Source: an uncultured Bacteroides sp.
Lineage (GTDB): Bacteria > Bacteroidota > Bacteroidia > Bacteroidales > Bacteroidaceae
Direction of reading: 5' to 3'
DNA length: 64,000 nt
Assembly (NCBI GenBank): GCA_949285075.1
Contig: CASDXF010000009.1
Span: forward strand, 18,998 to 82,997
The position numbers and the translations under genes were made by a program. Positions 6,911 to 16,582 of this stretch are shown piece after piece (position 1 is the first letter of the stretch; every line of letters begins with the position of its first letter). The notes beneath the pieces were generated by a model. The model was not told the origin of the DNA and made no database searches. It saw only the letters and a program-made list of their open reading frames with translations.

Positions 6911-9172
6911 ATGTCAGAAGTAGCCCCTTTAATATCCGACCTCGCCATCATACTGATTGTCGCCGGCATAGTGACCTATATATTCAAATGGCTAAAACAG
7001 CCGGTCATACTCGGCTATATCATAGCGGGGGTCTTGGCGGGACCGTCCACCTCTTTCCTGCCTACCATATCCGACCAAGCCAACATCAAGATTTGGGCGG
7101 ACATAGGCGTAATCTTCCTTCTTTTCTCAATGGGACTGGGATTCTCGTTCAAGAAACTGGTGAACGTCGGATTTACGGCCTTCATCGCCTCCATCATCAT
7201 CATATGCGGCATGGTGTTCTTAGGGTACACGGCGGGAAACATGATGGGGTTCTCGCACATGAACAGCATGTTTCTGGGAGGCATGCTCTCCATGTCATCG
7301 ACGGCCATCGTCTTCAAGGCGTTCAATGACATGGGGCTATTGGAGCAGAAATTCACGGGGGTCGTACTGGGCATTCTGGTCGTGGAGGACCTGATGGCCG
7401 TCATCATGATGGTAGTCCTCTCCACACTGGCCGCAAGCAACCACTTCGAAGGCTCGGCTATGCTAGAAAGTATCTTAAAACTGGCGGCGTTCCTTATTTT
7501 CTGGTTCGCGCTCGGTATCTATCTGCTGCCTACCTTCATGAAGAAAGTCCAACACTTCATCAGCGACGAGATGCTGCTGATTATCTCGTTAGGGCTCTGC
7601 CTCGGCATGGTTATGATAGCCACCAAAGCGGGATTCTCGTCGGCCTTAGGAGCGTTTGTCATGGGGTCACTGTTGGCCGAGACGGTAGAGGCCGGAAAGA
7701 TTGAATCGGTTGTCCAACCCGTAAAAGACCTGTTCGCCGCCATATTCTTCGTTTCCGTAGGAATGATGATAGACCCCGTGGTCATCTGGGAGTACATCAT
7801 CCCCATCCTTATCCTCACGATACTTGTCCTTATCGGGCAGTCTTGCTTCGGCACGATTGGAGTCTTCCTCTCCGGACAGCCGCTGAAGGTAGCCGTACAG
7901 TCCGGCTTCTCTCTGACGCAAGTGGGAGAGTTCGCCTTCATCATCGCCTCGCTGGGAGTAAGCCTGAAGGTGACCGACGACTACCTGTATCCCATCATCG
8001 TCGCGGTTTCCGTAATAACCACTTTCCTTACTCCCTACATGATACGCCTTTCCGAGCCGACTTATGGCTTTATCGAAAGGCATATTCCCGACTCGCTGAA
8101 AAGCTACCTCATGCGCTACACCTCCGGAACCGTAACCATCCGCAACGAGGGGACGTGGTACAAGCTGCTAAAGTCTATGCTGATTTCCGTCGGCATATAT
8201 ACGATAATCTGCATATTCTTCATCGCCATGTTCTTTACTTACGTGCACCCGATAGTGCAAGAGAAGCTGCCGGGCATCAGCGGAAGCCTGCTGAGTTTCC
8301 TGATTGTCTTCGCCGTCACCTCTCCGCTGATGTGGCTCATCATCATGAAGAAGAACAACTCGCCAGAGTTTCATAGGCTGTGGGAAGACAGCAAGTTCAA
8401 CCGGGCTCCACTGATTTCACTGGTACTTGTCAAAGTCATTATCTGCACAATGATGATGATGGGCATCGTCGTGCGCATATTCAACATCGCTTTAGGGGCG
8501 GGACTGGTGGTCGCCGTGCTCATCATCGGAAGCATTTACTTCTCCAAGTGGATTAAGAAACGCTCCCTCATGATAGAGAACCGCTTCCTATCGAACTACG
8601 AAGGCGAACAGCCTCAGCAAAAGGAGGCGAAGGGAAAAGCAGCGCACGCTACCGTACCCTTAGACAACAATACCCCATTCAAGGAACTTCACTTGGCCGA
8701 CTTCACCATCGCTCCGGAATCGCTCTACGTAGGACGCACGTTGGCTGAAACGGAACTTCGGAAGCGCTTTCAGGTGAACGTCATCGCGATTGCGCGGGGC
8801 GACATCCACATCGAGGCGCCAAGCGGAAAGGAGTTTCTATACCCCTACGACCGCATCACCGTGGCCGGGACGGACGAACAGCTGAAGGACCTCCGCGCCT
8901 CGCTTGAGGAAAAGGTCGCGATAACGTCAAAAGACACCGCGGCGCGAAACATGAAAATCAAGGCGCTAAGCATAGAGCACGACTCCGGGCTCATCGGAAA
9001 GTCCATCCTGCAAGCCAACATTTCCGACTGTATCATTCTTGGGTTAGAAAGCGGAAGCGATAGCACCATGAATCCCAAGCCGGAAACAATCCTGAAAGAG
9101 AATGACGTGGTATGGCTCATCGGCAAGCCGGAGGCCATAAAGAAACTGGAAGCGGAGCAAAGGGCGAACTAA
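6911..9172 (+). CDS. CPA2-family cation:proton antiporter with C-terminal TrkA-C-like domains
   Basis: 753 residues. The first 385 or so are a Na+/H+-exchanger (KefB/CPA2) domain with about 12 membrane helices, including GYIIAGVLAGPS and the helix-breaking SMSSTAIVFKAF segment; the acidic VVEDLMAVIMMV helix is typical of the ion site. A second hydrophobic block (about 415-560) adds several helices. The cytoplasmic tail from about 600 carries two RCK_C/TrkA-C-like modules (PESLYVGRTLAETELRKRF and SIEHDSGLIGKSILQANI). It lacks the NAD-binding KTN domain of KefB/KefC, so ligand control probably differs. Bacteroides use such antiporters in pH and K+ homeostasis; the transported ion cannot be read from sequence. 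It stands alone between two strong terminators. Confidence 0.88.
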   Translation: MSEVAPLISDLAIILIVAGIVTYIFKWLKQPVILGYIIAGVLAGPSTSFLPTISDQANIKIWADIGVIFLLFSMGLGFSFKKLVNVGFTAFIASIIIICGMVFLGYTAGNMMGFSHMNSMFLGGMLSMSSTAIVFKAFNDMGLLEQKFTGVVLGILVVEDLMAVIMMVVLSTLAASNHFEGSAMLESILKLAAFLIFWFALGIYLLPTFMKKVQHFISDEMLLIISLGLCLGMVMIATKAGFSSALGAFVMGSLLAETVEAGKIESVVQPVKDLFAAIFFVSVGMMIDPVVIWEYIIPILILTILVLIGQSCFGTIGVFLSGQPLKVAVQSGFSLTQVGEFAFIIASLGVSLKVTDDYLYPIIVAVSVITTFLTPYMIRLSEPTYGFIERHIPDSLKSYLMRYTSGTVTIRNEGTWYKLLKSMLISVGIYTIICIFFIAMFFTYVHPIVQEKLPGISGSLLSFLIVFAVTSPLMWLIIMKKNNSPEFHRLWEDSKFNRAPLISLVLVKVIICTMMMMGIVVRIFNIALGAGLVVAVLIIGSIYFSKWIKKRSLMIENRFLSNYEGEQPQQKEAKGKAAHATVPLDNNTPFKELHLADFTIAPESLYVGRTLAETELRKRFQVNVIAIARGDIHIEAPSGKEFLYPYDRITVAGTDEQLKDLRASLEEKVAITSKDTAARNMKIKALSIEHDSGLIGKSILQANISDCIILGLESGSDSTMNPKPETILKENDVVWLIGKPEAIKKLEAEQRAN

Positions 9173-9179
9173 CGCCTTC

Positions 9180-9219
9180 ACTTGAATCCTCGGGAAGGCT
9201 CCCTCCCGAGGATTCAAGT
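9180..9219 (+). terminator. Rho-independent terminator of the antiporter gene
   Basis: Perfect 16-bp stem, arms 9180-9195 and 9204-9219 (core GAATCCTCGGGA), 8-base loop, followed by ATTTC. Begins 8 bases after the stop codon. Confidence 0.88.
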
Positions 9220-9311
9220 ATTTCGGCCCATTAAACCTGCGTATGTCGAATAAACGCCTGATAACCAATCCCCTTTAATACATCAGCCCCGCTTCTCAGA
9301 GAAAAGGGCAT

Positions 9312-9463
9312 CACTTGGTAGCTATCTTGACGTTCACTTGATAGCTACCTTGACGTTCACTTGATAGCTACCTTGACATCCACTTGGTAGCTACCTTGAC
9401 ATTCACTTGGTAGCTACCTTGACATCCACTTGGTAGCTACCTTGACATCCACTTGGTAGCTAC
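9312..9463. repeat. Tandem array, 23-bp period, 6.6 copies, palindromic core GGTAGCTACC
   Basis: Six full units start at 9312, 9335, 9358, 9381, 9404 and 9427, then a 14-base partial unit to 9463. Each contains CACTTGGTAGCTACCTTGAC with a few substitutions, and the middle is the 10-bp palindrome GGTAGCTACC. Units abut directly with no spacers, so this is not CRISPR. It lies in a 770-bp gene-free interval downstream of the antiporter terminator. Confidence 0.95.
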
Positions 9464-9588
9464 AAAGTAAACCCCTTCTTTGGGAAAGCGGCGATTCAGT
9501 ATAGTATATTGCCATATCCATGCCTAAGGAGACGCGGACCCGCCCTTAAATCCGTCCGCTTTTTCCCTATATCGCGACTCGCCAGTCG

Positions 9589-9642
9589 CTGTACAACAAT
9601 CGCCCGATTCATGTACAGCAACCGGACGATTCCTGTACATGA
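9589..9642. repeat. Tandem array, 22-bp period, about 2.5 copies, core TGTACA
   Basis: Units start at 9589, 9611 and 9633 (the last partial). Each begins with the palindrome TGTACA followed by a variable CAACAATC / GCAACCGG part and ends in CGATTC. The block TGTACAACAATC recurs exactly in the 22-bp array near 39662, so the two arrays belong together. Confidence 0.82.
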
Positions 9643-9711
9643 AAAAAAATGCTTCATTCACTGTCACTGAGGTTACATGCAACATCCGTATCCGTAAATG
9701 AAACATTTTTT
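9643..9711. repeat. Long-range inverted repeat upstream of the fructose operon promoter
   Basis: Left arm about 9643-9658 (AAAAATGCTTCATT) and right arm about 9697-9711 (AATGAAACATTTTT) pair over roughly 15 positions with one mismatch, enclosing about 38 bases. It ends 25 bases before the -7 box of the fructose operon. Function unknown. Confidence 0.5.
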
Positions 9712-9735
9712 GCATCTTCCCTCAAGCCAAGCCCT

Positions 9736-9743
9736 TACATTTG
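9736..9743 (+). promoter_or_regulatory. -7 box (TACATTTG) of the fructose operon promoter
   Basis: TACATTTG with a TTTG at 9709-9712 upstream (23-base spacing, slightly longer than the usual 19-21). It leaves an approximately 195-base untranslated leader before the MFS gene, which contains no open reading frame I would call real. Confidence 0.5.
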
Positions 9744-9942
9744 CTACAAAAACGAGACAAGCTATTATGGATAATATAAAAAGACGCACGCGCAACAAAC
9801 ACCCGGCTAAAGCCTAAGGATAGGCAAATATTTTCCCGCAGATTTGATAAATCGGGAAAAAGGAAGTAGCTTTGAAGCGCGACAGCGCAAGCCACATACA
9901 ATAAGACATTGAAGATTATAAACAAACTAATAAAAACGAATT

Positions 9943-11097
9943 ATGGCAACTAAATACGCGAAACTAATACCTGTCATGCTTTGCTTTTTCGCGATGGGAT
10001 TTGTCGACCTAGTAGGCATCGCTTCCAATTACGTAAAAGCGGACTTGGGACTTACCGACTCAGAAGCGAACATCTTCCCCTCGTTAGTATTCTTCTGGTT
10101 CCTGATATTCTCCGTCCCGACAGGCATACTGATGAACCGCATCGGGCGGAAGAACACCGTACTGCTCAGTTTAATCATTACTTTCCTGTCGCTCCTTATT
10201 CCCGTTTTCGGAGACGGCTACGTGACCATGCTTTGTTCCTTCTCTCTGCTCGGGATAGGAAACGCGCTGATGCAAACGTCGTTGAACCCCTTGTTGAGCA
10301 GCATCGTCAACGGAGACAGGCTAGCCAGCTCGCTGACCTTCGGGCAGTTCGTCAAGGCGATAGCCTCTTTCCTCGCCCCTTACATCGCCATGTGGGGAGC
10401 GACGCAAGCCATACCTTCTTTCGGGCTCGGATGGCGTGTGCTGTTCCCTGTATATATGACCATCGCCATTTTCGCCATCGCGTGGCTCGCCCCGACTCCT
10501 ATCGAAGAAGAGAAGAGCGACAATGGCTCTTCCGGATTCGCCGACTGCTTCCGGCTATTGGGTAACCCCTTCATCCTGCTGTGCTTCATCGGCATCATGT
10601 GCCACGTGGGCATCGACGTGGGCAGCAACACCACCGCTCCCAAACTGCTCATGGAGCGTGTAGGGATGACGCTAGACGAAGCGAGCTTCGCCACCAGTCT
10701 GTATTTCATCTTCCGCACCGTGGGCTGCCTGTCCGGAGCCGTCATCCTGCAAAAGGTACGGGCGCGTTCGTTCTGGATAGTCAGCACGGGGTGCATGCTC
10801 GTCGCGATGCTCGGCCTGCTGATAGCCGACGCGCGATACATCATCTACGCCTGCATCGGGCTCATCGGCTTCGGCAACAGCAACGTGTTCTCCATCATCT
10901 TCTCGCAGGCTTTACTGGCCATACCGGAGAAGAAGAACGAGATATCCGGCCTGATGATTATGGGCCTTTTCGGAGGAACCGTATTCCCGCTGCTCATGGG
11001 ATTCGCCAGCGACGTCGTAGGACAGAGCGGAGCCGTGGCCATCATGACAGCAGGCGTCGCCTACCTTATCTATTATACCCTTAAAATCAAGCGCTAA
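9943..11097 (+). CDS. MFS sugar permease of the fructan locus, probable fructose transporter
   Basis: 384 residues with about 12 membrane helices of the major facilitator fold. GRKNTVLL after helix 2 and GIGNALMQTSLNPLLS in helix 4 resemble FucP-type Bacteroidetes sugar permeases. First gene of a three-gene operon, 24 bases ahead of a fructokinase and followed by a GH32 enzyme, so fructose (or sucrose) released from fructan is the likely cargo across the inner membrane. Substrate is inferred from context only. The locus lacks SusC/SusD, so outer-membrane import must use something else. Confidence 0.85.
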   Translation: MATKYAKLIPVMLCFFAMGFVDLVGIASNYVKADLGLTDSEANIFPSLVFFWFLIFSVPTGILMNRIGRKNTVLLSLIITFLSLLIPVFGDGYVTMLCSFSLLGIGNALMQTSLNPLLSSIVNGDRLASSLTFGQFVKAIASFLAPYIAMWGATQAIPSFGLGWRVLFPVYMTIAIFAIAWLAPTPIEEEKSDNGSSGFADCFRLLGNPFILLCFIGIMCHVGIDVGSNTTAPKLLMERVGMTLDEASFATSLYFIFRTVGCLSGAVILQKVRARSFWIVSTGCMLVAMLGLLIADARYIIYACIGLIGFGNSNVFSIIFSQALLAIPEKKNEISGLMIMGLFGGTVFPLLMGFASDVVGQSGAVAIMTAGVAYLIYYTLKIKR

Positions 11098-11121
11098 CTC
11101 ACAAAAGAAATACATGTCATT

Positions 11122-12018
11122 ATGAATAACAAGTTTGTAGTAGGAATGGGCGAGGCACTGTGGGACGTGCTGCCCGAAGGGAAAAAGATAGGCGGAGCGC
11201 CGGCTAACTTCGCCTACCACGTTTCGCAGTTCGGACTGAACAGCTGCGTAGTGAGCGCGGTGGGCGACGACGCGTTAGGCGCGGAGATACTCGACAACTT
11301 CCGCCAGAAGGAGCTGAACACGCGGATTGCCCGTGTGCCCTACCCTACCGGAACGGTGCAGGTAGAGCTCGACGAGGCGGGAGTTCCGCGCTACGACATC
11401 AAGGAAGGTGTGGCTTGGGACAACATCCCGTTCACGACCGAACTGGAGGAGTTGGCCAAACAGACCCGTGCGGTATGCTTCGGTTCGCTCGCCCAACGCT
11501 GCGCGGTCTCCCGGGAGACGATAAACCGCTTCCTTGACACCATGCCCGACGGCGAGGGGCAATACAAGATTTTCGACATCAACCTGCGGCAAGGTTTCTA
11601 TACGGAAGAGATTATCCGTGACTCCCTGCGCAAGTGCAACATACTGAAGATTAACGACGAGGAGCTAATCACGGTGAGCCGCATGTTCGGCTATCCCGAC
11701 ATCGACCCGCAAGACAAGTGTTGGATTCTTCTGGCCAAATACGGTCTGAAGATGCTGATTCTCACCTGTGGAGTCGACGGAAGTTACATCTTCACCCCGG
11801 GCTGCGTCTCTTTCGTGGAGACCCCGAAGGTAGAGGTAGAAGACACGGTGGGAGCCGGCGACTCCTTTACCGCCTCTCTCGTCTCCGCCCTGCTCAGCGG
11901 ACTGCCTATAGGCGAGGCGCACCGCTTGGCGGTAGAGACCTCCGCCTACGTCTGCACGCAGAACGGAGCGATGCCGCGACTGCCCCAAGCCTTGACCGGA
12001 CGAGTAACCAATCGATAA
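11122..12018 (+). CDS. PfkB-family fructokinase
   Basis: 298 residues, cytosolic sugar kinase that phosphorylates fructose imported by the neighbouring permease. N-terminal substrate region GEALWDVLPEGKKIGGAPANFAYH is typical of fructokinase. The C-terminal PfkB signature DTVGAGDSFTA begins at Asp241, with Asp247 as catalytic base. Length is normal for the family. Sits between permease and GH32 gene with gaps of 24 and 45 bases, consistent with one transcript. Confidence 0.93.
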   Translation: MNNKFVVGMGEALWDVLPEGKKIGGAPANFAYHVSQFGLNSCVVSAVGDDALGAEILDNFRQKELNTRIARVPYPTGTVQVELDEAGVPRYDIKEGVAWDNIPFTTELEELAKQTRAVCFGSLAQRCAVSRETINRFLDTMPDGEGQYKIFDINLRQGFYTEEIIRDSLRKCNILKINDEELITVSRMFGYPDIDPQDKCWILLAKYGLKMLILTCGVDGSYIFTPGCVSFVETPKVEVEDTVGAGDSFTASLVSALLSGLPIGEAHRLAVETSAYVCTQNGAMPRLPQALTGRVTNR

Positions 12019-12063
12019 CGAAATACCACCATTCGACAAACCAAAAACAAATCGCATTATATT

Positions 12064-13716
12064 ATGAACAATAGAATTTCTAAAGCCACGGGCATCCTTT
12101 TCCTGTCCTGCTTTCTGTGCGTTCTCGGAGCGAAGGCGGGCGAAGTGACGCTCAAAATCACCAAGCAATATCTTAACTTCCCGGTCTCTCACAAGGTAGA
12201 CCGCTCGCGCATGACGTTCAGCGTCGCCGGAGAGCCTGACCTCTCGGTTGTAATACGCCTCGCCCCGGCCGAAGCCGACTACTGGGTGTTCAAGGACGTA
12301 TCGGCGTGGAAAGGAAAGACCGTGAAGATTAACTACGAGGGCAACGAGGCCGGACTCGCGAAAATCTATCAGGCTGACCAACCAGCGGAGCAGGAAACCA
12401 TGTACAAGGAGAAGAACCGTCCGCAGTTCCACTTCACCACGCGCCGCGGATGGATTAACGACCCCAACGGATTGGTCTATTACAACGGAGAGTATCACCT
12501 CTTCTATCAGCACAACCCTTACGAAAACGAGTGGGAGAATATGCACTGGGGGCACGCCGTGAGCCGGGACCTCATCCACTGGACAGAGTTGCCCGACGCG
12601 CTCTATCCCGACCATCTGGGAACCATGTTCTCCGGGTCGGCAGTGATAGACTACGACAACACCTCCGGCTTCGGCAAGAAGAACAATCCGGCTATGGTAG
12701 CCGCCTATACCGCCGCAAGCGCAGAGAAGCAGGTGCAGTGCATCGCTTACAGCCTCGACAACGGACGCACGTTCACGAAATACGAGAAGAACCCCGTCAT
12801 CGACTCGAAAGCGAAATGGAACTCGCAGGACACCCGCGACCCGAAGGTATTCTGGTACGCACCCGGAAAGCACTGGGTACTGGTGCTCAACGAGCGTGAC
12901 GGACACTCCATCTACAACTCGGACAACCTGAAGGACTGGACGTACCAAAGTCACGTAACGGGATTCTGGGAATGCCCCGAACTGTTCGAACTGCCGGTAG
13001 ACGGCGACAAGAACAACACGAAGTGGGTGATGTACGGAGCCACGGGCACGTACATGATAGGTTCCTTCGACGGAAAGGTGTTCACCCCCGAGTCAGGGAA
13101 GCACTGCTACACCACCGGGTGCATCTACGCCGGACAGACCATCAACAACATTCCCGCGTCGGACGGACGGCGCATACAGATTGGTTGGGGAAGGGTGACG
13201 CACCCCGACATGCCCTTCAGGGGAATGATGATGCTGCCCACGGAGCTGACGCTGCGCACCACGAAGGACGGCGTTCGCCTGTACAGCAATCCGGTGAAGG
13301 AGACCGAGGCGCTGTTCACTCCGCTAAAGTCGTGGAAGTCGCTCTCCTCCGACGAGGCGAACCGACTGATGAAGGAATACTACGACGCCGACTGCCTCCG
13401 CATAAAGACTACCATCAAGCTGTCGCACGCCACGGACGCGGGCTTCAACCTCTTCGGACAACGGATGATAGGCTACGACATGAACTCCAACACGCTGAAC
13501 GGAGTGTTCTACTCGCCGCAAGACCCGACGAGCATGGAGCTTACCGCCGACATCTACATTGACCGCACCACCATCGAGGTGTTCATCGACGGAGGCGTCT
13601 ACTCTTACTCGATGGAGCGCCGGCCCGACCCGAACAACAAAGAGGGCTTCCACTTCTGGGGAAACCGCATCGAGGTGAAGAACCTTGAGGTGTTCTCCGT
13701 AAAATCCATCTGGTAA
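12064..13716 (+). CDS. Secreted GH32 fructan hydrolase (levanase/fructosidase type)
   Basis: 550 residues. Signal peptide (ATGILFLSCFLCVLGAKAG), then an N-terminal beta domain of about 90 residues as found in Bacteroides GH32 enzymes (DUF4980-like), then the five-bladed propeller and a C-terminal beta-sandwich (about 410-550). The three GH32 catalytic motifs are intact: nucleophile Asp133 in WINDPNG, transition-state stabiliser Asp259 in TRDPK, and acid/base Glu303 in FWECPEL. Hydrolyses beta-fructosidic bonds in levan, inulin or sucrose; linkage preference cannot be told by eye. Product fructose would feed the upstream permease and kinase and signal to the downstream regulator. Confidence 0.94.
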   Translation: MNNRISKATGILFLSCFLCVLGAKAGEVTLKITKQYLNFPVSHKVDRSRMTFSVAGEPDLSVVIRLAPAEADYWVFKDVSAWKGKTVKINYEGNEAGLAKIYQADQPAEQETMYKEKNRPQFHFTTRRGWINDPNGLVYYNGEYHLFYQHNPYENEWENMHWGHAVSRDLIHWTELPDALYPDHLGTMFSGSAVIDYDNTSGFGKKNNPAMVAAYTAASAEKQVQCIAYSLDNGRTFTKYEKNPVIDSKAKWNSQDTRDPKVFWYAPGKHWVLVLNERDGHSIYNSDNLKDWTYQSHVTGFWECPELFELPVDGDKNNTKWVMYGATGTYMIGSFDGKVFTPESGKHCYTTGCIYAGQTINNIPASDGRRIQIGWGRVTHPDMPFRGMMMLPTELTLRTTKDGVRLYSNPVKETEALFTPLKSWKSLSSDEANRLMKEYYDADCLRIKTTIKLSHATDAGFNLFGQRMIGYDMNSNTLNGVFYSPQDPTSMELTADIYIDRTTIEVFIDGGVYSYSMERRPDPNNKEGFHFWGNRIEVKNLEVFSVKSIW

Positions 13717-13743
13717 ACGGATGGCAAGTTCACGAATACAGGT

Positions 13744-13776
13744 TAGCGTCGGGAGGATTTCCCCCTTCCGGCGCTA
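13744..13776 (+). terminator. Hairpin between GH32 gene and regulator
   Basis: Arms 13744-13754 (TAGCGTCGGGA) and 13766-13776 (TTCCGGCGCTA), 11 pairs including wobbles, only a weak T-rich tail. Probably ends the metabolic operon and leaves the regulator with its own promoter. Confidence 0.55.
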
Positions 13777-13810
13777 TACGCTTATTTAACTTCACTAACT
13801 GACCGCCGAC

Positions 13811-16549
13811 ATGCCACGCCTGCAACCGCTATTCATTCTACTCCCGCTTCTGCTCGTCACGGCCTGCGCGCCCAAGCAGCCACGCTACCTCATCGGGGTG
13901 TCGCAATGCAGCAACGACGAGTGGCGCACGCAGATGAACAAGGAAATCATGCGGGAGGCCCTGCTCTACCCCGAGGCGGAAATACGCATCCGGACGGCGA
14001 AGGACAACAGCGGACAGCAGAGCAGGGACATAGAGGAATTCATCCGACAGGGGGTAGACTTGCTCATCGTCTCCCCGAACGAGGCGGACACCATTGCCGA
14101 GGTCATCGAGGAGGCGTACGGCAAGGGGATTCCCGTGCTGCTCTTCGACCGGAAAATACACTCGGACAAGTACACCGCCTACGTCGGGGCGGACAACTAC
14201 GCCATCGGGCAGAGCGCGGGGGCGTACATCGCCACAAGGCTGCGGGAGCGGGGAAAGGTAGTGGAGCTGACGGGACTGAAGGGCTCCACCTCGGCCATCG
14301 AGCGACATAAGGGACTGATGAGCGTGCTCGCGGACTATCCCGGAGTGGAGGTGGTGGCCTCGGCGGACGCGGGATGGTTTCAGGAAGCGGCCGAGACCGC
14401 GTTCGACTCCATACTGCGGAAACACCCGGACATCGACCTGCTCGTGGCGCAGAACGACCGGATGGCTATGGGAGCCTATCAAGCGGCCAAGCGGCAGGGA
14501 CGCGAGAAGGAAATGGTCTTCGTGGGCGTGGACGCACTGACGGGCGAGGGCTTCGGCGTAGACATGGTGGCGCGGGGCGTACTGGACGCGACCTTCATCT
14601 ACCCCACGGGAGGGGACAAGATTGTGGACGTGGCTATGGCCATACTGAAAGGAAAGCCGTACGACAAGGAGACGCTGCTCTCCACGGCCTTAGTCGACAA
14701 GGCGAACGCGAGGGTCATGCAGATGCAGACCGCGCACATCAATACGCTGGACAACAAGATAGAGGCGCTGAACCGGCAGATAGACACCCACCTGATGCGA
14801 TACGACAATCAGCGCATGTTCCTCTACGCCTGCGTGCTCATCCTAGCCCTCTTCATCGTGCTGCTGCTCTTCGTGGTGCGGGCCTTCTGGAACAAGAAGC
14901 TGATGAACACCGAGCTTGAGGGGCAGAAGCGGGAACTGGAACGGCAGCGCGACCAAGTGGTGGAGCTGTCGCGACGGCTAGAGGAAAGCACGAGGGCGAA
15001 GCTCTCCTTCTTCACGAACATCTCGCACGACTTCCGCACGCCGCTGACGCTCATCATAGACCCCATCAATCAGCTGAAGCGGGACAACACGCTAGGGCAG
15101 CGAGAGCGATTCCTGCTCGACATTATCCACAAGAACGTCACGGTGCTGCTGCGGCTCGTCAACCAGACACTGGACTTCCGCAAGTACGAGAACGGGAAAC
15201 TGAAGCTGCACCTCAGCCGATTCGACCTCGCCGCCGGACTGAAGGAGTGGACAGAAGCCTTCCGCGCGCTGGCCTACGAGAAGCACGTGCACTTCGACAT
15301 CCGGATAGCCGAAGCCCCCGAAGGGTACGTCCTTACGACGGACGCGGAGAAGATAGAGCGCGTCGTCTACAACCTGCTCTCGAACGCCTTCAAGTTCACG
15401 CCCGAGAACGGGAGCGTCGCGGTAGAGCTGTCGCGCGAGGGAGAGGGAAGCGGGGCGAAGGTAACGCTGAAGGTGACGGACACGGGCATAGGCATCTCGG
15501 CCGAGGACGCGCGGCACATATTCGACGACTTCTACCAGACGAGCGTGCACCACGCCGGGTCGGGCATCGGACTGGCGCTGGTCAAGGCGTTCGTCGAGAT
15601 GCACCGCGGGCGAATCTCCGTGCAGAGCGTCGCCGGAGAACGGACCGCGTTCGCCGTAGAGCTGCCCGCGGAACAGCCGGAAGCGGAGGACGGAAACGCC
15701 CCCGTGAAGACGGAACTGCTGACCAACCTGCGCGAGGGAGCGGTCATCTCGGCCAAGCAGGAGACCGTGAGGCTGCCGAGGGAACAGGTGAAAGAGGAGC
15801 ACGGGCTACGCGCGCTCGTCATAGACGACAATCAGGACATACGCGACTACCTGCGCTCGCTGCTGCGCGAGGAATACACCGTCTACGAGGCCACCAACGG
15901 CAAGGAGGGGGTAAGGCAGGCCATGAAGTACGCGCCCGACATCATCGTGTGCGACGTGATGATGCCCGTCATGGACGGCATGGAGTGCTGCCGCAGGCTG
16001 AAGTCGGAGGTGCAGACATCGCGCATCCCCATCATCATGCTCACCGCCTACGACATGGACGAGCAGAAGATAAGGAGCTACGAGTACGGGGCCGACTCGT
16101 ACATCCCGAAACCCTTCAACTCGCAGGTGCTGCTGGCGCGGATGAGAAACCTCATCGAGAGCCGCAGGCGAAGCGCCGACAACCCGATAGGCGCGGCGAC
16201 GGGCACCGCGGGAGCGGCGGGAGAAGCCGACCGGGACTTCTTGGAAAGACTCTACAAGCTCATCGACGACAACCCGCAGACCAGCGTAGAAGAGCTTGGC
16301 GAGCGTATCGGCCTCAGCCGGGTGCAGCTATACCGCAAGACGAAGGCGCTGACGGGCTATCCGCCCAACGAGCTGCTGCGCGTCGTCCGGCTGAAGCACG
16401 CGGCCAGTCTGCTCGCCTCTACCGACAAGACCGTGGCCGAGGTAGGCTACGCCGTAGGATTCACCTCGCCCTCCTACTTCGCCAAGTGCTACAAGGAATA
16501 TTTCGGCGAAAGCCCCACCGACTTCATCAGGCGCAAATACTCATCCTGA
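13811..16549 (+). CDS. Hybrid two-component regulator with periplasmic sugar-binding sensor (fructose-type)
   Basis: 912 residues. N-terminal signal ending LLLVTAC (a lipobox-like site), then a LacI/RbsB-type periplasmic binding domain (about 27-320, RYLIGVSQCSNDEWR; FVGVDALTGEGFG), one membrane helix at about 336-358, a histidine kinase (H box FFTNISHDFRTPLT near residue 406; N box NLLSNAFKFTP; DTGIGIS; GSGIGLAL), a receiver domain (VIDDNQDIRDY; phosphoacceptor Asp in IIVCDVMMPVMDG near 717; Lys in YIPKPF), and a C-terminal AraC-type DNA-binding domain (about 805-912). The architecture matches the fructose-sensing regulator BT1754 of B. thetaiotaomicron. It should activate the adjacent permease-kinase-GH32 operon. 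Confidence 0.94.
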   Translation: MPRLQPLFILLPLLLVTACAPKQPRYLIGVSQCSNDEWRTQMNKEIMREALLYPEAEIRIRTAKDNSGQQSRDIEEFIRQGVDLLIVSPNEADTIAEVIEEAYGKGIPVLLFDRKIHSDKYTAYVGADNYAIGQSAGAYIATRLRERGKVVELTGLKGSTSAIERHKGLMSVLADYPGVEVVASADAGWFQEAAETAFDSILRKHPDIDLLVAQNDRMAMGAYQAAKRQGREKEMVFVGVDALTGEGFGVDMVARGVLDATFIYPTGGDKIVDVAMAILKGKPYDKETLLSTALVDKANARVMQMQTAHINTLDNKIEALNRQIDTHLMRYDNQRMFLYACVLILALFIVLLLFVVRAFWNKKLMNTELEGQKRELERQRDQVVELSRRLEESTRAKLSFFTNISHDFRTPLTLIIDPINQLKRDNTLGQRERFLLDIIHKNVTVLLRLVNQTLDFRKYENGKLKLHLSRFDLAAGLKEWTEAFRALAYEKHVHFDIRIAEAPEGYVLTTDAEKIERVVYNLLSNAFKFTPENGSVAVELSREGEGSGAKVTLKVTDTGIGISAEDARHIFDDFYQTSVHHAGSGIGLALVKAFVEMHRGRISVQSVAGERTAFAVELPAEQPEAEDGNAPVKTELLTNLREGAVISAKQETVRLPREQVKEEHGLRALVIDDNQDIRDYLRSLLREEYTVYEATNGKEGVRQAMKYAPDIIVCDVMMPVMDGMECCRRLKSEVQTSRIPIIMLTAYDMDEQKIRSYEYGADSYIPKPFNSQVLLARMRNLIESRRRSADNPIGAATGTAGAAGEADRDFLERLYKLIDDNPQTSVEELGERIGLSRVQLYRKTKALTGYPPNELLRVVRLKHAASLLASTDKTVAEVGYAVGFTSPSYFAKCYKEYFGESPTDFIRRKYSS

Positions 16550-16582
16550 CTCCCTACGGAAAAGCCTTCCGCTTTAGTGAGG

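Noticed and set aside
9312-9463. CRISPR array
   Set aside because: Units are directly adjacent without unique spacers, 23 bp is too short for a repeat-spacer unit, and no cas gene is present. The same applies to the arrays at 16583, 39640 and others.
11665-12954. 429-residue reading frame antisense to the fructokinase and GH32 genes
   Set aside because: It is a mirror of GC-rich codon structure in two well-supported genes; no family motif or promoter.
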